Notes: generated by a model not told the origin, from the sequence alone. A stretch of DNA of 64,000 nucleotides from Oscheius onirici (GCA_932521025.1 OW051469.1:3918398-3982397); one strand, 5' to 3'; shown: positions 1-11,288, numbered from the stretch's first letter. Made by a program: numbers and translations.

Positions 1-1154
1 ACTTGGCCAAATTCCTACTGTTTGGAAAAAGGCCTTGGTCACCGCCATTCCAAAGCATGGTAATGCGAGCTGTGTCAATGATTTTCGTCCTATTAGCATT
101 TTGTCCACTGCCAGCAAAATTATGGAGAAAATTGTTAAATTTCGTATTGACAAGTGGTTAAATTGCAATAGTATCATACCCAAAGAACAGTTTGGTTTCA
201 GATCCAAATGTGGGATAGATGATGCACTTTGTGTTGATATTGCCAACTGGAAATACACCTTAGGTACTGGGAAATCGATTGATATTGTTTATTTCGATAT
301 CATGAAAGCGTTTGATACTGTTAACCACTCCATTCTGCTTCAGTTGCTTTGCAAATATGGTATTCGTGGAAATCTCTACTCTTGGATACAAGCTTTTCTT
401 TCCAATAGGTCTTTTAGTGTGAAGGTAAATGATAGCTTTAGTCGGTGGGTAAATGTTACCTCTGGCGTGCCTCAGGGTAGCGTTCTAGGACCCACTCTTT
501 TTAACATCTATGTTGCTGACTTAGTTAGACACTGTAAGTTACCACCTGAAATCAGAATCACTCAATTCGCAGATGACGTCAAAATCTACACTTCTTTTGA
601 CGAGATTTCGGGTTTGGATATAGGTGATATTTTGCAAAACACAATTGATGGGACATACTCCTTTTTCAATGAGTTTAACTATCACTGCAAACAAAACTTT
701 TTGCTTGCACCTGGGAGCCAAGAATCCCCAAATGATGTACCACGTGAACAGTTTTCTCATCGAACCTCGGAGTTATGCTAGAGATTTAGGTATTAGGTAC
801 GATAACACTCTTTCGTTAAGGCCCCAATTTGAACAGTTGACCAAATCAGCAAATATAGCTATGTATAGCATATTCAGAATCTTTTTTTCTACCAACCCAA
901 AACTATTGACCAAAATGTTTATTACATATGTTCGATCTCGGCTCGAGTTTGGTTTCATACATTGGAATCCAAACTTAAAGAAAAATTCCGATCTCCTAGA
1001 AAAAGTTCAGAAAGATTTTTCGAGAATTCTGTGGTTAAAGAACAACCCAACTTTATCTTATAGGGAATTGCCTAGTTATGCAGCTTGCATTCGATACTTA
1101 AAGTTAGCTTCGCTCTTCACTAGAAGAATGACTTATGACGTATTGTTTGTTTAA
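1..1154 (+). mobile_element. LINE (non-LTR retrotransposon) reverse transcriptase fragment, frameshifted
   Basis: The reading frame shows reverse-transcriptase blocks in the usual order. A VTAIPKHG start block is followed by NDFRPISILST, FGFR, YFDIMKAFDTV (first catalytic Asp), SGVPQGSVLGPTLFNIY, and ITQFADDVKIY (the catalytic D-D pair as FADD). Around 640-700 homology moves to another frame (HLGAKNPQMMYHVN..., then DLGIRYDNTL and the thumb region YVRSRLEFG), so a small indel has broken the gene. The 5' part, with any endonuclease domain, lies outside the window. The order fits the jockey/CR1/I type of LINE rather than an LTR element. It is a dead copy. Family placement is by motif memory only. 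Confidence 0.88.
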
Positions 1155-1395
1155 AAGGTCATTCAGGGGTTGAGTTATACGACTATGGCTTTTGGCTAAA
1201 TTGCACTTAGACCGGGTTGAGCACAGCCCTGAGCGGTTAATGTCTGTAGATTTCCCTGCCCCTGTCTTTGGTTTTGGCCACTGATCAAACATATCTCGCA
1301 GTACATTGTGCACCGTTGGTGGTTTGATTCTCGGAGTTTGGTCTGTTTTGCCCATTCAGAGGCAATTTCATTCCTTCTCAGTTTATCATTGTTTT

Positions 1396-2591
1396 TCAGT
1401 GGCTAAACGTCCCGGTCAATGGCAAAGCCGTAGTGCCCAAAACCATTTCTTTCAAAAATTTACAAAAGTCATAGTATCCTGTCTCCCCCTCCAAATGTTT
1501 GTCCTTTATGACAAATGAAATATTTATCTTTCCTGTGCAACCTCCAGAAATGACAGCTGTATGAATTTTCAGCTCTTGAAGCTTCTTCTTAGTACTCGCA
1601 CTGATATGGCTTCGATAAGAATCCCAAACTAGCAGTCGGTTCCCAAAAAGAGAGGTTCCAAGGATTTTCTGTAGATAGAAGCTGGTCGTCTCATCATTCA
1701 TCCAATTCTGTCCAGCCCAACATAGAATCATCTTGTGACCGAATTCGCGGGTTATTTCAGGAACTAGCTTCTTTCTCGGTAGCATCACAAACGGCCGTAG
1801 CTTTGTTCCGTCACTGCGAGCTGTCAACATGACTGTAACTCGACTTTTATCGTGGCCCGTAGTTTTAACAGAAACCTGAAAATTGCACATTTCAACAAAC
1901 TGAAAAAATACCTCTTTGACTCCTTTTTCCGATACGGTGAGACTATACGAAGCGTTCAACTAAATTGCTGTCTCATCACAAGCTAACATTTCCGAAAAAT
2001 TGTTGTCTTCCCTCATTTTGGAAACGTATAGGACGAAGTCTACCATTTTTTTAGATTTTACTCTGCTGGTCCTTTTTGGCATGTAGTGGTAGGCCTTCGA
2101 TTTGAAAGCTTGTGACGAGCCATAAATTTGTCGAGTCATCCCTTAGAAGCCTGAAGCATAATTCGGTATGAAAAAGAATACTGCTGACTTTAAAATCGGG
2201 CATCATCGAGCTTTTTCCTGTAACATTCGCCGGCTGATTCGATATTTCTGTCTTCGCTGTTGTTGAAACCACTCCAGAACTTCGTCATCTATGATTTATT
2301 TTTGATGGACCTTCCTCCGCCGTCAAATCGTTTCATTTCCTTGCTTTTGAAGCTAAATAAAAAAAAAGAAATCAACGGAAAATGCCACCTCAGTATTTTG
2401 TTTTTCTGATGCATCCAGTTGATGACCTGTCGTCTATTCACCCGGAATTTGCGAGAGGCGGACGCATTGTCGTGAGAAGAGGCGAATTTGACAACTTGCT
2501 CCTTGAAATCCATTGTGTAACATCGTCTTTTTGCAGCTGGCGCTTTTTCAACTCCCAGAGAAGCCTCTTCTTCCGAATCCGACATTCTCAA
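1396..2591 (-). mobile_element. Decayed pogo/Tigger-type DNA transposon (BrkDBD helix-turn-helix plus DDE transposase)
   Basis: On the minus strand an N-terminal segment (2591 down to about 2390) reads AKRRCYTMDFKEQVVKFA... RKFRVNRRQVINWMHQK, a Brinker-type/pogo helix-turn-helix that binds transposon ends. Further on come VLYVSKMREDNNFSE and ACDETAI (first Asp of the DDE triad). The long frame 1396-1959 has the TARSDGTKLRPFVMLPRKK block and LLVWDSYRSH (second Asp). A TAG codon interrupts the frame immediately after DETAI near 1965, and the middle needs frame changes, so the copy is inactive. The expected third-Asp region after GGCTGK no longer matches. I did not find clear terminal inverted repeats. 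Family known: Tc1/mariner superfamily, pogo branch. Confidence 0.8.
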
Positions 2592-2597
2592 AGCTGA

Positions 2598-3022
2598 AAA
2601 ATGTTCGAGAACGAGAAATAAAATAAGAAATAAAAACGGGCATGAAGAAAAACCAAGGAAAAAAGGACGAAAACGTTTTCGAAATCAAAAAACTTGAAAA
2701 AACCGCGCTATTTTGAAATTTCGTGCATAAATTTAATTTTTGCTACTTCTTTCATTTTTAGGTAATTTTTTGGAATTTACTTACATTTTAGACGTTGTAG
2801 TCGAATTCTACGCCTATGAAAACCTAATTGTCATCAAAAGCCGTAAAAAAAAGCCCGTTTGATGCTTGATTGGAATGAAAGTTTTCTCACAAAAACAGCC
2901 ATGCCGCTCTGAAAATCGGTGATTTTCTCCCGGTTTCACCAGGTAGGTTGTTTTATACGCTGAGTTCGAAAATGCAGTCGAAAATGTGAAAAGGCTTCAA
3001 AATTGCCCAAAAGGGAATAAAA
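2598..3022. other. AT-rich intergenic stretch
   Basis: No coding signal, RNA gene or clear repeat seen on either strand. Confidence 0.5.
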
Positions 3023-3238
3023 TCAAACGCCGCGGCCATCATTTTCGAAATTTCGTGATGAGAACCTTGCCACCAGTCCTTTAAAGAATTGCCTCACTGC
3101 CGCTATTCGTTGGAAATGGTCTATATAGAGACGAGGGTAAAAAGAAAATCTCACCTTTTGAATACATCGTAACAGAAGATTGTCAGGTAGTTTGGCCTTA
3201 GGCCGCCTCTTAGCTTTTGCCCTTCTTGACTTCAGCAT
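3023..3238 (-). pseudogene. F-box-like N-terminal fragment
   Basis: A start codon at 3238 opens a very basic leader (KSRRAKAKRRPKAK) followed by LPDNLLLRCIQK. That is the same 12-residue core that begins the F-box-like gene at 5611. A GT donor follows CIQK in both, and after a short intron this copy continues RQFFKGLVARFSS before the frame ends. No further exons like those of the full gene were recognised downstream on the minus strand. It therefore looks like a truncated duplicate of the neighbouring gene's first exons. The shared LPDNLLLRCIQK is direct observation; the pseudogene status is inference. Confidence 0.55.
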
Positions 3239-3530
3239 GTTCGTTATCGTCGATAACTTAAAATTTTTTTGTAAAAGAAATTGTCACCGGTTTTTCCTTT
3301 GTACTTTGTCTCTCGAAATCGAAAAATACTTCAGAAGCGCGACCTCTTGTGCCAATTGAGATTATTATCTGGATTTGTGAAAAAGTGGGCTCTTTGAAGA
3401 GAAATGGGTCCTGGTTTTACTGAATTCAACCGGATAAAACGAAAACAATTTGTTTGTGTGAACTACGCAACTGAACAAAAAGTGAACAATAGCTCTTACA
3501 AAAGGCAAACCCTCGTATTTTCTCATAAAG

Positions 3531-3727
3531 TCTGTTAAAAAAAGAACGCAACAGTAACCCATAAATATTTCGCTTCGAGAACCACAAACCCCTGAAGCGC
3601 GGCAATTCACCGTTGAGAAAATCAAGAAATCGGTTTGAATTGTTGCAGTTTACCCTGAAAATCGGGGGTTTGTGGTTCTCGAAGCGAAATATTTATGGGT
3701 TACTGTTGCGTTCTTTTTTTGAACAGA
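3531..3727. repeat. Near-perfect 62-base inverted repeat (hairpin)
   Basis: The left arm 3531-3592 (TCTGTTAAAAAAAGAACGCA...) and right arm 3665-3727 are reverse complements over their full length, apart from one extra base in the right arm next to the A/T run. A 72-base spacer separates them. It may be a short foldback element or the junction of a local inversion. No clear target duplication was recognised. Confidence 0.85.
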
Positions 3728-4216
3728 CCACACTGTTTTATCGTCTGTTCCAGAAAAACTGATGGTAGTATCGATGGAAACATCCCAAAATGAACTTGAG
3801 AACAATATTTAGCGTTCAATAGTACTGTAGGAGAAATTTGTGGACAAAACGAACCCAGTTTCGGCGCACACGATGAATTTTTATATTGTGCTCAGCACTT
3901 CTGACAACAAAGGGGACTAGTTGATTTCAAACAAAACATGACTGAAGTAGAAAAGAAAACATTCTATACTTTTGAAAAAAATGTTTCCTAACTCGACAGT
4001 AATCTCTAACTAGTATCCCTAACTCGGCAGTCCGAATACAATCAAATTAGCTGAAAATTTCGTGAAGAGACTATTTTATGGGGTTATGAGTTTCGCTGAG
4101 TCCGCTGAGTACACTGCTGCACTTTAGAGTAAGAGAGATCTTTTTGAAATATTAACACCGAATACAGAATATAAGACCCCAGAATCTGGAGAGTACAAAT
4201 TTACTGAATAGTTGGA

Positions 4217-5611
4217 TCAAAAGTCAAGTAGCCAAAGCGCTTGGAAATCGGCAAACACCCGGTCGAATAGATCTTTTTCCTCGTAATCGATCCACATCTC
4301 GTAGAGATAGGAAAAGTCAGGAATAAGAAGATTTCCACCGAGCAGACACGATTCCAAGGCTTTGAGAATAGTCTCCACATTTCGAGGGTCCACACTCGTT
4401 ACAAAAATTTCAGTTCTTTAAAAAGCTATTGGTACAGAAATAATACTTACTGTTTTCACATATTGGAAGAACAAAATAACTTTGTTAGTTGTTCTTTTAA
4501 TGAGAATTCGAGAGTGCGTGAGCCAGAGAGTTGGTCCAAAAATTAGACAGTGTTTCTCTTCCCAGTTGAATAGCCAGTTGTCTTCATAATGCTTCTCTAT
4601 GGCCCAATATACTTCTATCACAAAATTTGTCCCACTTAGACAAGGAATAGTCTAAAACGAGTTCTGAGTTACTGTTTTAAAATAGAAGTGCCAGAAAGAC
4701 AAAGAAAGACATAAACAAACTACTGTATCGAAATGAAAATGACAGAAAGAGAAAGAGGTAGAGGCTTACATCCAATGCTAGAAACAACTTGTCCAATGAA
4801 ATATCCCCGTTTTCATCAAACGATTCCGAGATTAGTTGACAACGCGCTCCGTCTTGGTCTAATGAAATCGTGAGTTCTCCTAAGCTGATATACGGTTTCA
4901 GCCAAAAAAAAGGACTTCTTTGTATCTCTGAATCTTTATTTGTAATAATTTGAATTTGGTGAGAACCTGAACAGACGAATGGTCCACTAGAGCGTCCTCA
5001 TATCGAACGCACAATGTTTGGAACTTGATTGCCTGATACACTTGGATCATGGCCTCTTTTCTCATGTTCTCTACTTCAACACAAAATTTTTCACAGTGCA
5101 CACTCTTGATCTCGTTCATCTGATCTTCCTATGCATTGTAAAAATCCTCTGTATAGTTATAAGGATCGAATGGCGTGTACCACAAAGTAGCTTCCTATTA
5201 GCGGAACCCACTAACACTACATCCCGAGACATATTCCATTTCGTTGTCTCCCGCTTTAGGACCCAGATGCCACTGTACTTTTAGATCCTAAAAAAGTACT
5301 TGCCGATGTAAACATCAAAAACTTACACGACCAATTATGATGATCAATTTTAGAAGAAGATCGTCGCTGCTAGGAACTCTTAGGTTCTGAACGTTGTCTT
5401 CAACAAAGTTGTGAAGAGGCTTGCATGTTTGGCGGAGACGGGCAGAGGAAACTGCTGATGTCTGAAAAATGGTAGGGTGGTACGAGAAAACGGTGCCGCT
5501 GGAATTATGGACAGCAAGAATGTAGGTAGATGGAGAGAATTATACAGATATTGAAATTTCCACCTTTTGAATGCATCGGAGGAGAAGATTGTCAGGTAGC
5601 TCGGCAAACAT
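4217..5611 (-). CDS. F-box-like domain protein, multi-exon
   Basis: The start codon at 5611 gives MFAELPDNLLLRCIQK, then a splice into TSAVSSARLRQTCKPLHNFV. The pattern LPD-LLL-...-LRQTCK-hxxxV is an F-box-like motif, normally a Skp1-binding module of SCF ubiquitin ligases. Further minus-strand exons read VQWHLGPKAGDNEMEYVSG, then a helical segment (MNEIKSVHCEKFCVEVENMR), SLDQDGARCQLISESFDE, an exon with IEVYWAIEKHYEDNWLFNW, and a last exon ending FADFQALWLLDF with the stop at 4217-4219. No leucine-rich or WD repeats are seen, so the substrate-binding part is unassigned. Some exon boundaries are uncertain. Its first exon is duplicated at 3.0-3.2 kb. Confidence 0.6.
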
Positions 5612-6351
5612 TGTCAAACACAAGAGTGCGATGACACGACTTTCAATCAGGAATAAATCGATACACCTAATACTTTAAAAGCGCCATGTCAAAGGCCCGT
5701 TTTTACCAGCTTATTGGTTGTCGTTTTAAAGTATTGTCGCTCCAAAAGCACTGGATAAACTTTGAAGTGAACCAATTTGTTCGTAACATCAATTTGTCGA
5801 GAATCATTCTTTACAGGGTGGGCCAAAATTATAGCAACTCAGAGAAATGTTCGTGGAAAAAGGCCCAGATGTAAATTGAACATATAACAAATATTCTTTG
5901 ATTGATTTCAACCCATTATCAACGTTAGACTTCATTCGAATCAGTTTTGGTGGCGAGCCAGACCTCGAAACAGTTTGGATCAGTATTCACTGCGGCGCCC
6001 ACAGTGGTAAAAAAAATCCAGTTATGTTCAGGCTATTTCGACGAAAATTCTCTACCAAACTCTTATTTTCTGTTATTTAAGGCTGTAACATGCATCTACT
6101 ACACTCTAGCAACAGTAATTATTTAGTTTGAAGTCTAGATTAAACAGTTAAAAATCGTATTTTTGGCTTGAAATGCGAGCGCAACTCCCTAATATCGGTT
6201 CCTGCGTTGAAATTTATCGGTGTTTCACAGCCATTTCAGTGGAAAATCATACCTAATTCACTAAAATGTTATCTTGTTGTGATATATATCACGTTTGGTG
6301 ACGTCTAGACGACTCTAGATCTCGGGCGCCGAGAGACCAGTTTATTGCAAC

Positions 6352-6540
6352 TATAGTCCTGGCCAAAATTTTTAAGTCACCTGGTTTTGTATGTAAGAAA
6401 ATATATGATTACGCGGAAATTTTTGGGATGATGGGTTATTACGTAAGATCGTTGATATACAAAAATAGGCTCGAAAAAATATAAGACATTTTTTATTCAA
6501 TATTTCTCAAAAGCAGCTGGCCAAAATTTTTGAGTCACCT
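6352..6540. repeat. Left IR/DR end of the Tc1-like element
   Basis: The outer repeat unit is at 6356-6382 and the inner unit at 6514-6540. Both contain CTGGCCAAAATTTTT followed by AGTCACCT, in the same orientation, about 155 bases apart. These would be transposase binding sites. Confidence 0.82.
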
Positions 6541-6618
6541 CTTCCTTTCTTTTATTTTTTCTATTTCTTGTGCTCTTTACTCACTTTTATTGCATCGTAA
6601 GATAGTTGCTCTTCGTAT

Positions 6619-7654
6619 ATGAGTGTTTCTTTTTCAGAAATAATCGACGAAAAGACGAAAATTGAAATTCGTACGGAGTACGAAAACTTGCACTCATACA
6701 GGAAGGTAACCTCAAAATTCGGAGTTGCTTACAATACGGTGATGAATATTATCAAGGAGAGGAAGAAAAAGACTCCTGGAAGAAAAAAGAAGTTGACTTC
6801 TCGTCACATCAGGCAAATCAGGCGTTATATTACCGTAGAAGTCCGATCCGGTCGACGATTTGCTTCTCGAACTATCAAGATGGCACTAAATTTGAGCTGC
6901 AGCAGAAGGACAATTCGACGGGAAATGGTGAACGCTAATGTTCCCTACATATTCAGCCACAAATCCCTCCTCTGAATGAAAAACGAAGAGCTGCTCGACT
7001 CAATTTCGCCAGACTCCAATTGATGAACGACACAGTGTTTTCTACATGGATTTTTTCGGACGAAATTTTTTTTTCAATGGATGGGCCGGATAATATGGGA
7101 ACTTATCAAACACCCAATGCAAAACTGGCGTGAATCAAACGGCAAATGGGCGGTGGATCCGTGATGCTTCTCGGAGCCATCAGTAGTCGAGGAAATCTCA
7201 GTCTCAAGATCAGTTTTCTGGCATTCGTTCATACATTTTTGAATGTTTTCAGGTTGTATCTGATCATTACAAAGCGGACGAATATATTTCTGATCTAGAA
7301 ACTACGTTTTTCCCATGGGCCCGCAAAGAAAATGGACGTCGTCAGGTCGTTTGACAACAAGATGGCTCGAAAGTTCATGATAACAAGAAAGTTTACGAGC
7401 TTCTCGAAGAACAAGGAATCATAACAGTCAAATAGCCAGCTGCCAGTCCCGATTTGAACATTATTGAAAACGTCTGGGCTCTTCTCCAGGCCAAAGTTTA
7501 TGAATCTGGACAGTTTTACAAAAAAGAGGATCTGGCCGCCGAAATCAAACGATGCTCCAAATTGATCAAGAGAAGTAACATTCTTAGTCTCTACTCAAGT
7601 ATCCGCAGGAGATTGATCGCTGTCATCGAGAAGAAAGGAGGACCGATCAAGTGA
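6619..7654 (+). pseudogene. Tc1-like transposase, broken
   Basis: The N-terminal part shows a helix-turn-helix: YENLHSYRKVTSKFGVAYNT..., then a basic GRKKKLTSRH linker and RRTIRREM. After an in-frame TGA following HKSLL, decayed homology continues with FSDEIFFSMDG (first catalytic Asp), QQDGSKVH (second Asp) and SPDLNIIENVWALL (the D...E end block of a DDE triad). A stop lies before QQDG, another at the expected Trp before PAASPDLN, and a frameshift lies between 6975 and 7454. The frame ends at 7654, just inside the right inner repeat. The copy cannot make an intact enzyme. Confidence 0.9.
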
Positions 7655-7660
7655 TTTTGA

Positions 7661-7853
7661 AAGTGACTCAAAAATTTTGGCCAGCTGTTTATCAGAAAAA
7701 TTGAATAAAAATTGTGTGTGTAATTGTTTTGAGTCCATTTTTGTGTGGTAGCAATCCTACGATATTACCTATCTATCCCACTTTTTTCCACGCAATTCTA
7801 GTTTTTTCTTAAATACTAAATCAGGTGACTCAAAAATTTTGGCCAGGACTATA
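7661..7853. repeat. Right IR/DR end of the Tc1-like element
   Basis: The inner unit is at 7661-7687 and the outer unit at 7822-7853, mirror images of the left end. The outer unit ends GGCCAGGACTATA. Confidence 0.82.
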
Positions 7854-8043
7854 GATAGTAAACTGAAAATCGATTGATATCATGACAATTCAAAAAATAC
7901 ATAAGTTAGAGATGGTTTTCGGTAGAAAACAAGTTAAATAATCCGCCGAAATTACACACATGACATCTGGAAGAACAAAAACACCGAAAACTTTGAGTTT
8001 GAGCAGTAAGCCCGCGGTTGCTATCATTTTGGCCCACCCTGTA

Positions 8044-8507
8044 TAGTCAGGACTAGCCGGACTTCGTCGCCTGACGACGTCGTACCCCACTTGATGCCCC
8101 ACCACAACTGCAGCGGAACTTTTCCAACTTTTTCAAGTGCAAAAAGTTAATTGGCACCTAATTTCTCGACATGACATAACTTGTTATCTGCTGCTTCAGA
8201 GCGCCAGACCGTAGTAGGACTTGAACTCGCAAAATTTCGATAAAACAATTATCCTCAGATGCGTATTTTGACAGTGCCCAAAGGTTGAAAAGTTCAAAAT
8301 ACACTTTGGGTGACCTTAGCGCCTTAATAAGAGAGAATCAGGAAAAACGTTTATTACAGTAATGCGCAGACATTTTTCTCCGCGCGAAACTTCGCGGAAA
8401 TAGAAACTGGAAAACTTCCATGTTCCGAGGAACACGGAAATTTTTTTGAGCTCACAGAATTCTGCTGAAGACATTTTAATCATTTCTGCACATCACTGTT
8501 TATTAGC
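8044..8507. other. Intergenic, nothing recognised
   Basis: No convincing exon, RNA gene or repeat was seen. Confidence 0.4.
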
Positions 8508-9632
8508 TTAGCAACCAGGAGCGAGCCTCATAATGGCCGTACATTGCTTTCTCGGATTCTTCATTGCTGCTCTCCACAGACCCTGTTCACAAATGAGAGA
8601 GCTTGCCGACATACCAAAATGGCCGATGACTCGTTTTTTAAAAAAAATGTTTTCTCTTGTTTTGTAAAGAAGCTTACTCTCCATTGACGACTTCCACAGC
8701 CTGGACAAGCACTATGGCATGGGTAATGTCACTCCTCAACAGGTCGAAAATGATCCTCTTGTTGAAGATGTAGGTAGCATGCTCATCTTTTTGTTTTGTC
8801 TTGTGTTCTGAAGAAAGTAACCCGAAAAGTACGGCTAAAAATACCAGATTTGTGAATTTCGTCGAATGAGCCTAGGGTGAAGAGCAGAAATCGGACATAG
8901 ACTTCAGTGGCTGAGGGATCCATCTTCAGGTTTGTGGCTTTCACTCGGTCGATGCAGAATCGCTGGGCCGTCGGTAAGTAGACAACGGTCAGTTCTAGCT
9001 CACCGAGGTCCTGAAAGTTTCTGTGTTTCGAGATCCTGTCTCATTGTCAGTACATTCTCTGTCCCTTCCCCACTTACCGGTCTGCACACAGTCTGAGGAA
9101 CCAGCATCTCCCTGAAAGTATGAGTCGCATACTGACTGGGCCACAGGTCGCATTCCCCAACGATGATCTAAAACTCTTTGAAAATCCAATTTAAAATACT
9201 CAGACACACCTCATTATCCTTCTTATCCACGTCACAAAACTGTATTCTCATGACAGTCTTCTCAAAATCATGAGCTTTGATACTGGTCGAGAAGAACTCA
9301 TTAAAAGTTGTGGTTTTCTCTCTCGGAACCGACAGAGTTTTGAAAACCGAGGCGGCCGACAGTTCTCGATTCGAAATGGGTCTAGTCCGACCCATCCAGG
9401 TGGTCTTGTTCAGTCCCGTTGCCACATAAATAACAGCGCGACTGAGACGACGATTACAGGACGGTAAAGGATCATAATTGGTGAAGAACTTTACATAAAA
9501 GTTGAGATTTCCGTCCACGTATTCGAGAGCCAAATGAACACGGGGTGTGTGATGTTCCTATAAAATTTTGAACGTTTCGTAAAGAAAAGGAAAAAAGAGT
9601 GCAAAACTAACGGTCTGATCGCTGTCGTCCAT
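8508..9632 (-). CDS. Synaptotagmin-like tandem C2-domain protein, possibly partial or damaged
   Basis: Minus-strand exons 9632-9612, 9557-9210, 9167-9078 and 9010 onward read in frame. The first C2 domain is weak (PRVHLALEYVDGNLNFYV... TFNEFFSTSIKAHDFE...VMRIQFCDVD). The second is clearer: LGELELTVVYLPTAQRF, VKATNLKMDPSATEVYVRF, YIFNKRIIFDL, then VIGHFGM and the C-terminal LWRAAMKNPRK. These match the order of a synaptotagmin C2B domain (G-E-L...YLPTA, FNE, VIG, NPR). Most Ca2+-binding aspartates are missing, so any role would be Ca2+-independent. Near 8665-8690 the frame shifts unless a roughly 22-base intron is assumed, which suggests decay or a sequence error. A transmembrane N-terminus was not securely found. 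Confidence 0.6.
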
Positions 9633-11288
9633 TGTGGGGACGGATCGATGAGCCAACAACAATGAAAAGAATCCCCGCTCGTTTAGCAGCCAGCTGATCG
9701 AATTTAATAAGCGACATATCAATTGACTTTTTTTTAAAAACAGAATGACGTTCTCTGGAGGGATCGGATTTGAATCTGATTAGCGAATCAGGTAGCTTCT
9801 TCTACAAGCAGTTCGTTACTGTAACACTCTTTCCTCGGTAATTTCCTTTTTTTTGAATATTTTCTGTAAAACACAATGGTGGTGAAACCCTGGAAAAGAT
9901 GAAGACACGAGAAACAGGTATGGACAGCTCCTGGTGTATCAGTGGTCGATTCGGTTCTTGTGGAGTACATGGGTGACTTCATCTGTAAAAGTACAGAAAA
10001 AATTAGTCAATAACAAAAAGTATAATAATAAGTTAAAACAAAAAAATGAGCGTTAATTCCTTGAATGTGCAATCTCATTGGATTGGCGCAGTTTTTCTGT
10101 GTATGCAAAAGTCCATAGTTTTTGTAGAAGCGTCTGTTTCAGTACTAGGCAGAGAGAAGATATCCATAGAAGATATCCGAGTGATTATTTTGCCTGACTT
10201 TGCAATGACAAGTCATACTTTTGTTATTTTTTGTACTACTTTGTACTAATAACTGACTTTGTGGATTATGGATGATGTCGCCCATGTACTCCACAAGAAC
10301 CGTCGATTCTCTTCTTAGCTAGACGATCGTCGGGTCTTTCCTTGTCCGACTGGTAGTCACACCAGATCGCACTATTCCATTATCCCCGGTAGATTGATAG
10401 AGGAATATTATGATCTGATACGATCTCTTTATTCATGATCCTAGATCTGTGTATTTGAAACAGAAAGACTTTGCTTCGGAAAACTAAACTTGGATACATA
10501 ATTAACTTCACTTTTGCTGCAGAATCCGTGGTAAACACACCTTTCGGAAGTCTCTGGGGAACACAGAACCTAGTTTTTGGACTGGGGGTAATCTACTTTG
10601 GCCATTAGGCACACCCTCCGGATTCGTCAATCCTCACCAAGAGCACTTCTCCCTTCCTCCTGTCTTTCAGTGTTTGTTCCAGAATGTGGATTTTGACCAA
10701 ACTTGACGAAAAACACGAGGCCGGCCATACGAGCTTCACCTCTCAAATCGTTCAGTTCTCTCACAAAAACTGAAGATTTCGTTTCAACCATTCTGTCCCT
10801 CTGATTTTCTATCTTTCACTCTCAGTTTCTCTTCCTCCTTCTCTCAAGATTGACCCCTACTGCCCGCTGCTAGCCGCTTCACGTGCTCTTCCCGTGGTCA
10901 GGAACACCAATCGAGAGTGACCATCCCTGATCAAATATTCGCCCAAATGCCCCGTTCTTCCACAGATTTGCACTAGTTTTTCAAGTGCAATAAGTTCAGG
11001 AAACCTACTGGTGTAATAAACAACTATACCGGACTGTTAATTCCTTCGTATCAGATAATTCTTTGGGGTCAGACTCGTGACCAACAGAACTTAGGTCCCC
11101 TTTTAAAAACCGAATAATCTCAAGACCTTTCCCTTTCCCTGTGACCAAATTCCTGTCCCTTTCGGGCACACCCTTCACGTGCTAAACTCTTTGACCAGTA
11201 AATCAGTGCCGGGGATCAGCCCATTCTGCAGTGATTTCCAGTTATCAGTTCGGTTCAAGACTGGCAGTCTTTCAGTCCAGCTACCAAA
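9633..11288. other. Intergenic region with a decayed inverted repeat
   Basis: A 64-codon minus-strand frame at 9788-9982 (PGAVHTCFSCLHLFQ...RKYSKKRKLPRKE) might be an upstream exon of the C2 gene, but no splice junction joins them convincingly. Nothing else coding was recognised. Confidence 0.35.
9952..10302. repeat. Inverted repeat around a 300-base spacer
   Basis: Bases 9952-9973 (CGGTTCTTGTGGAGTACATG...) are the exact reverse complement of 10281-10302, with weaker complementarity continuing inward (TTTGTTATT stretches). It may be an old foldback element. Confidence 0.55.

Larger units (their letters stand above)
6352..7853 (+). mobile_element. Tc1/mariner-like transposon with IR/DR ends, nested
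   Basis: The ends read TATAGTCCTGGCCAAAATTT... at 6352 and the reverse complement finishing at 7853, with TA at both borders. Each end has a second, inner copy of the core CTGGCCAAAATTTTTGAGTC (6518 onward at left, 7661-7687 at right). The element therefore has the inverted-repeat/direct-repeat layout known from some Tc1-family transposons. It encloses a broken transposase gene. Length about 1.5 kb is usual for the family. Confidence 0.88.
5812..8043. mobile_element. Outer DNA transposon with 25-base terminal inverted repeats, split by an inner element
   Basis: CAGGGTGGGCCAAAATTATA... at 5814 and its reverse complement ending at 8041 match at 24 of 25 positions. Each end is flanked by TA (5812-5813 and 8042-8043), the target duplication typical of Tc1/mariner elements. 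Without the inner element at 6352-7853 this would be about 730 bases, too short for a transposase gene, and I saw no transposase motif in the remaining parts. It is therefore probably a non-autonomous (MITE-like) copy. Confidence 0.72.

Noticed and set aside
8213-8240. B-box-like TTCAAGTCC on the minus strand
   Set aside because: No A box at the right distance and no cloverleaf pairing.
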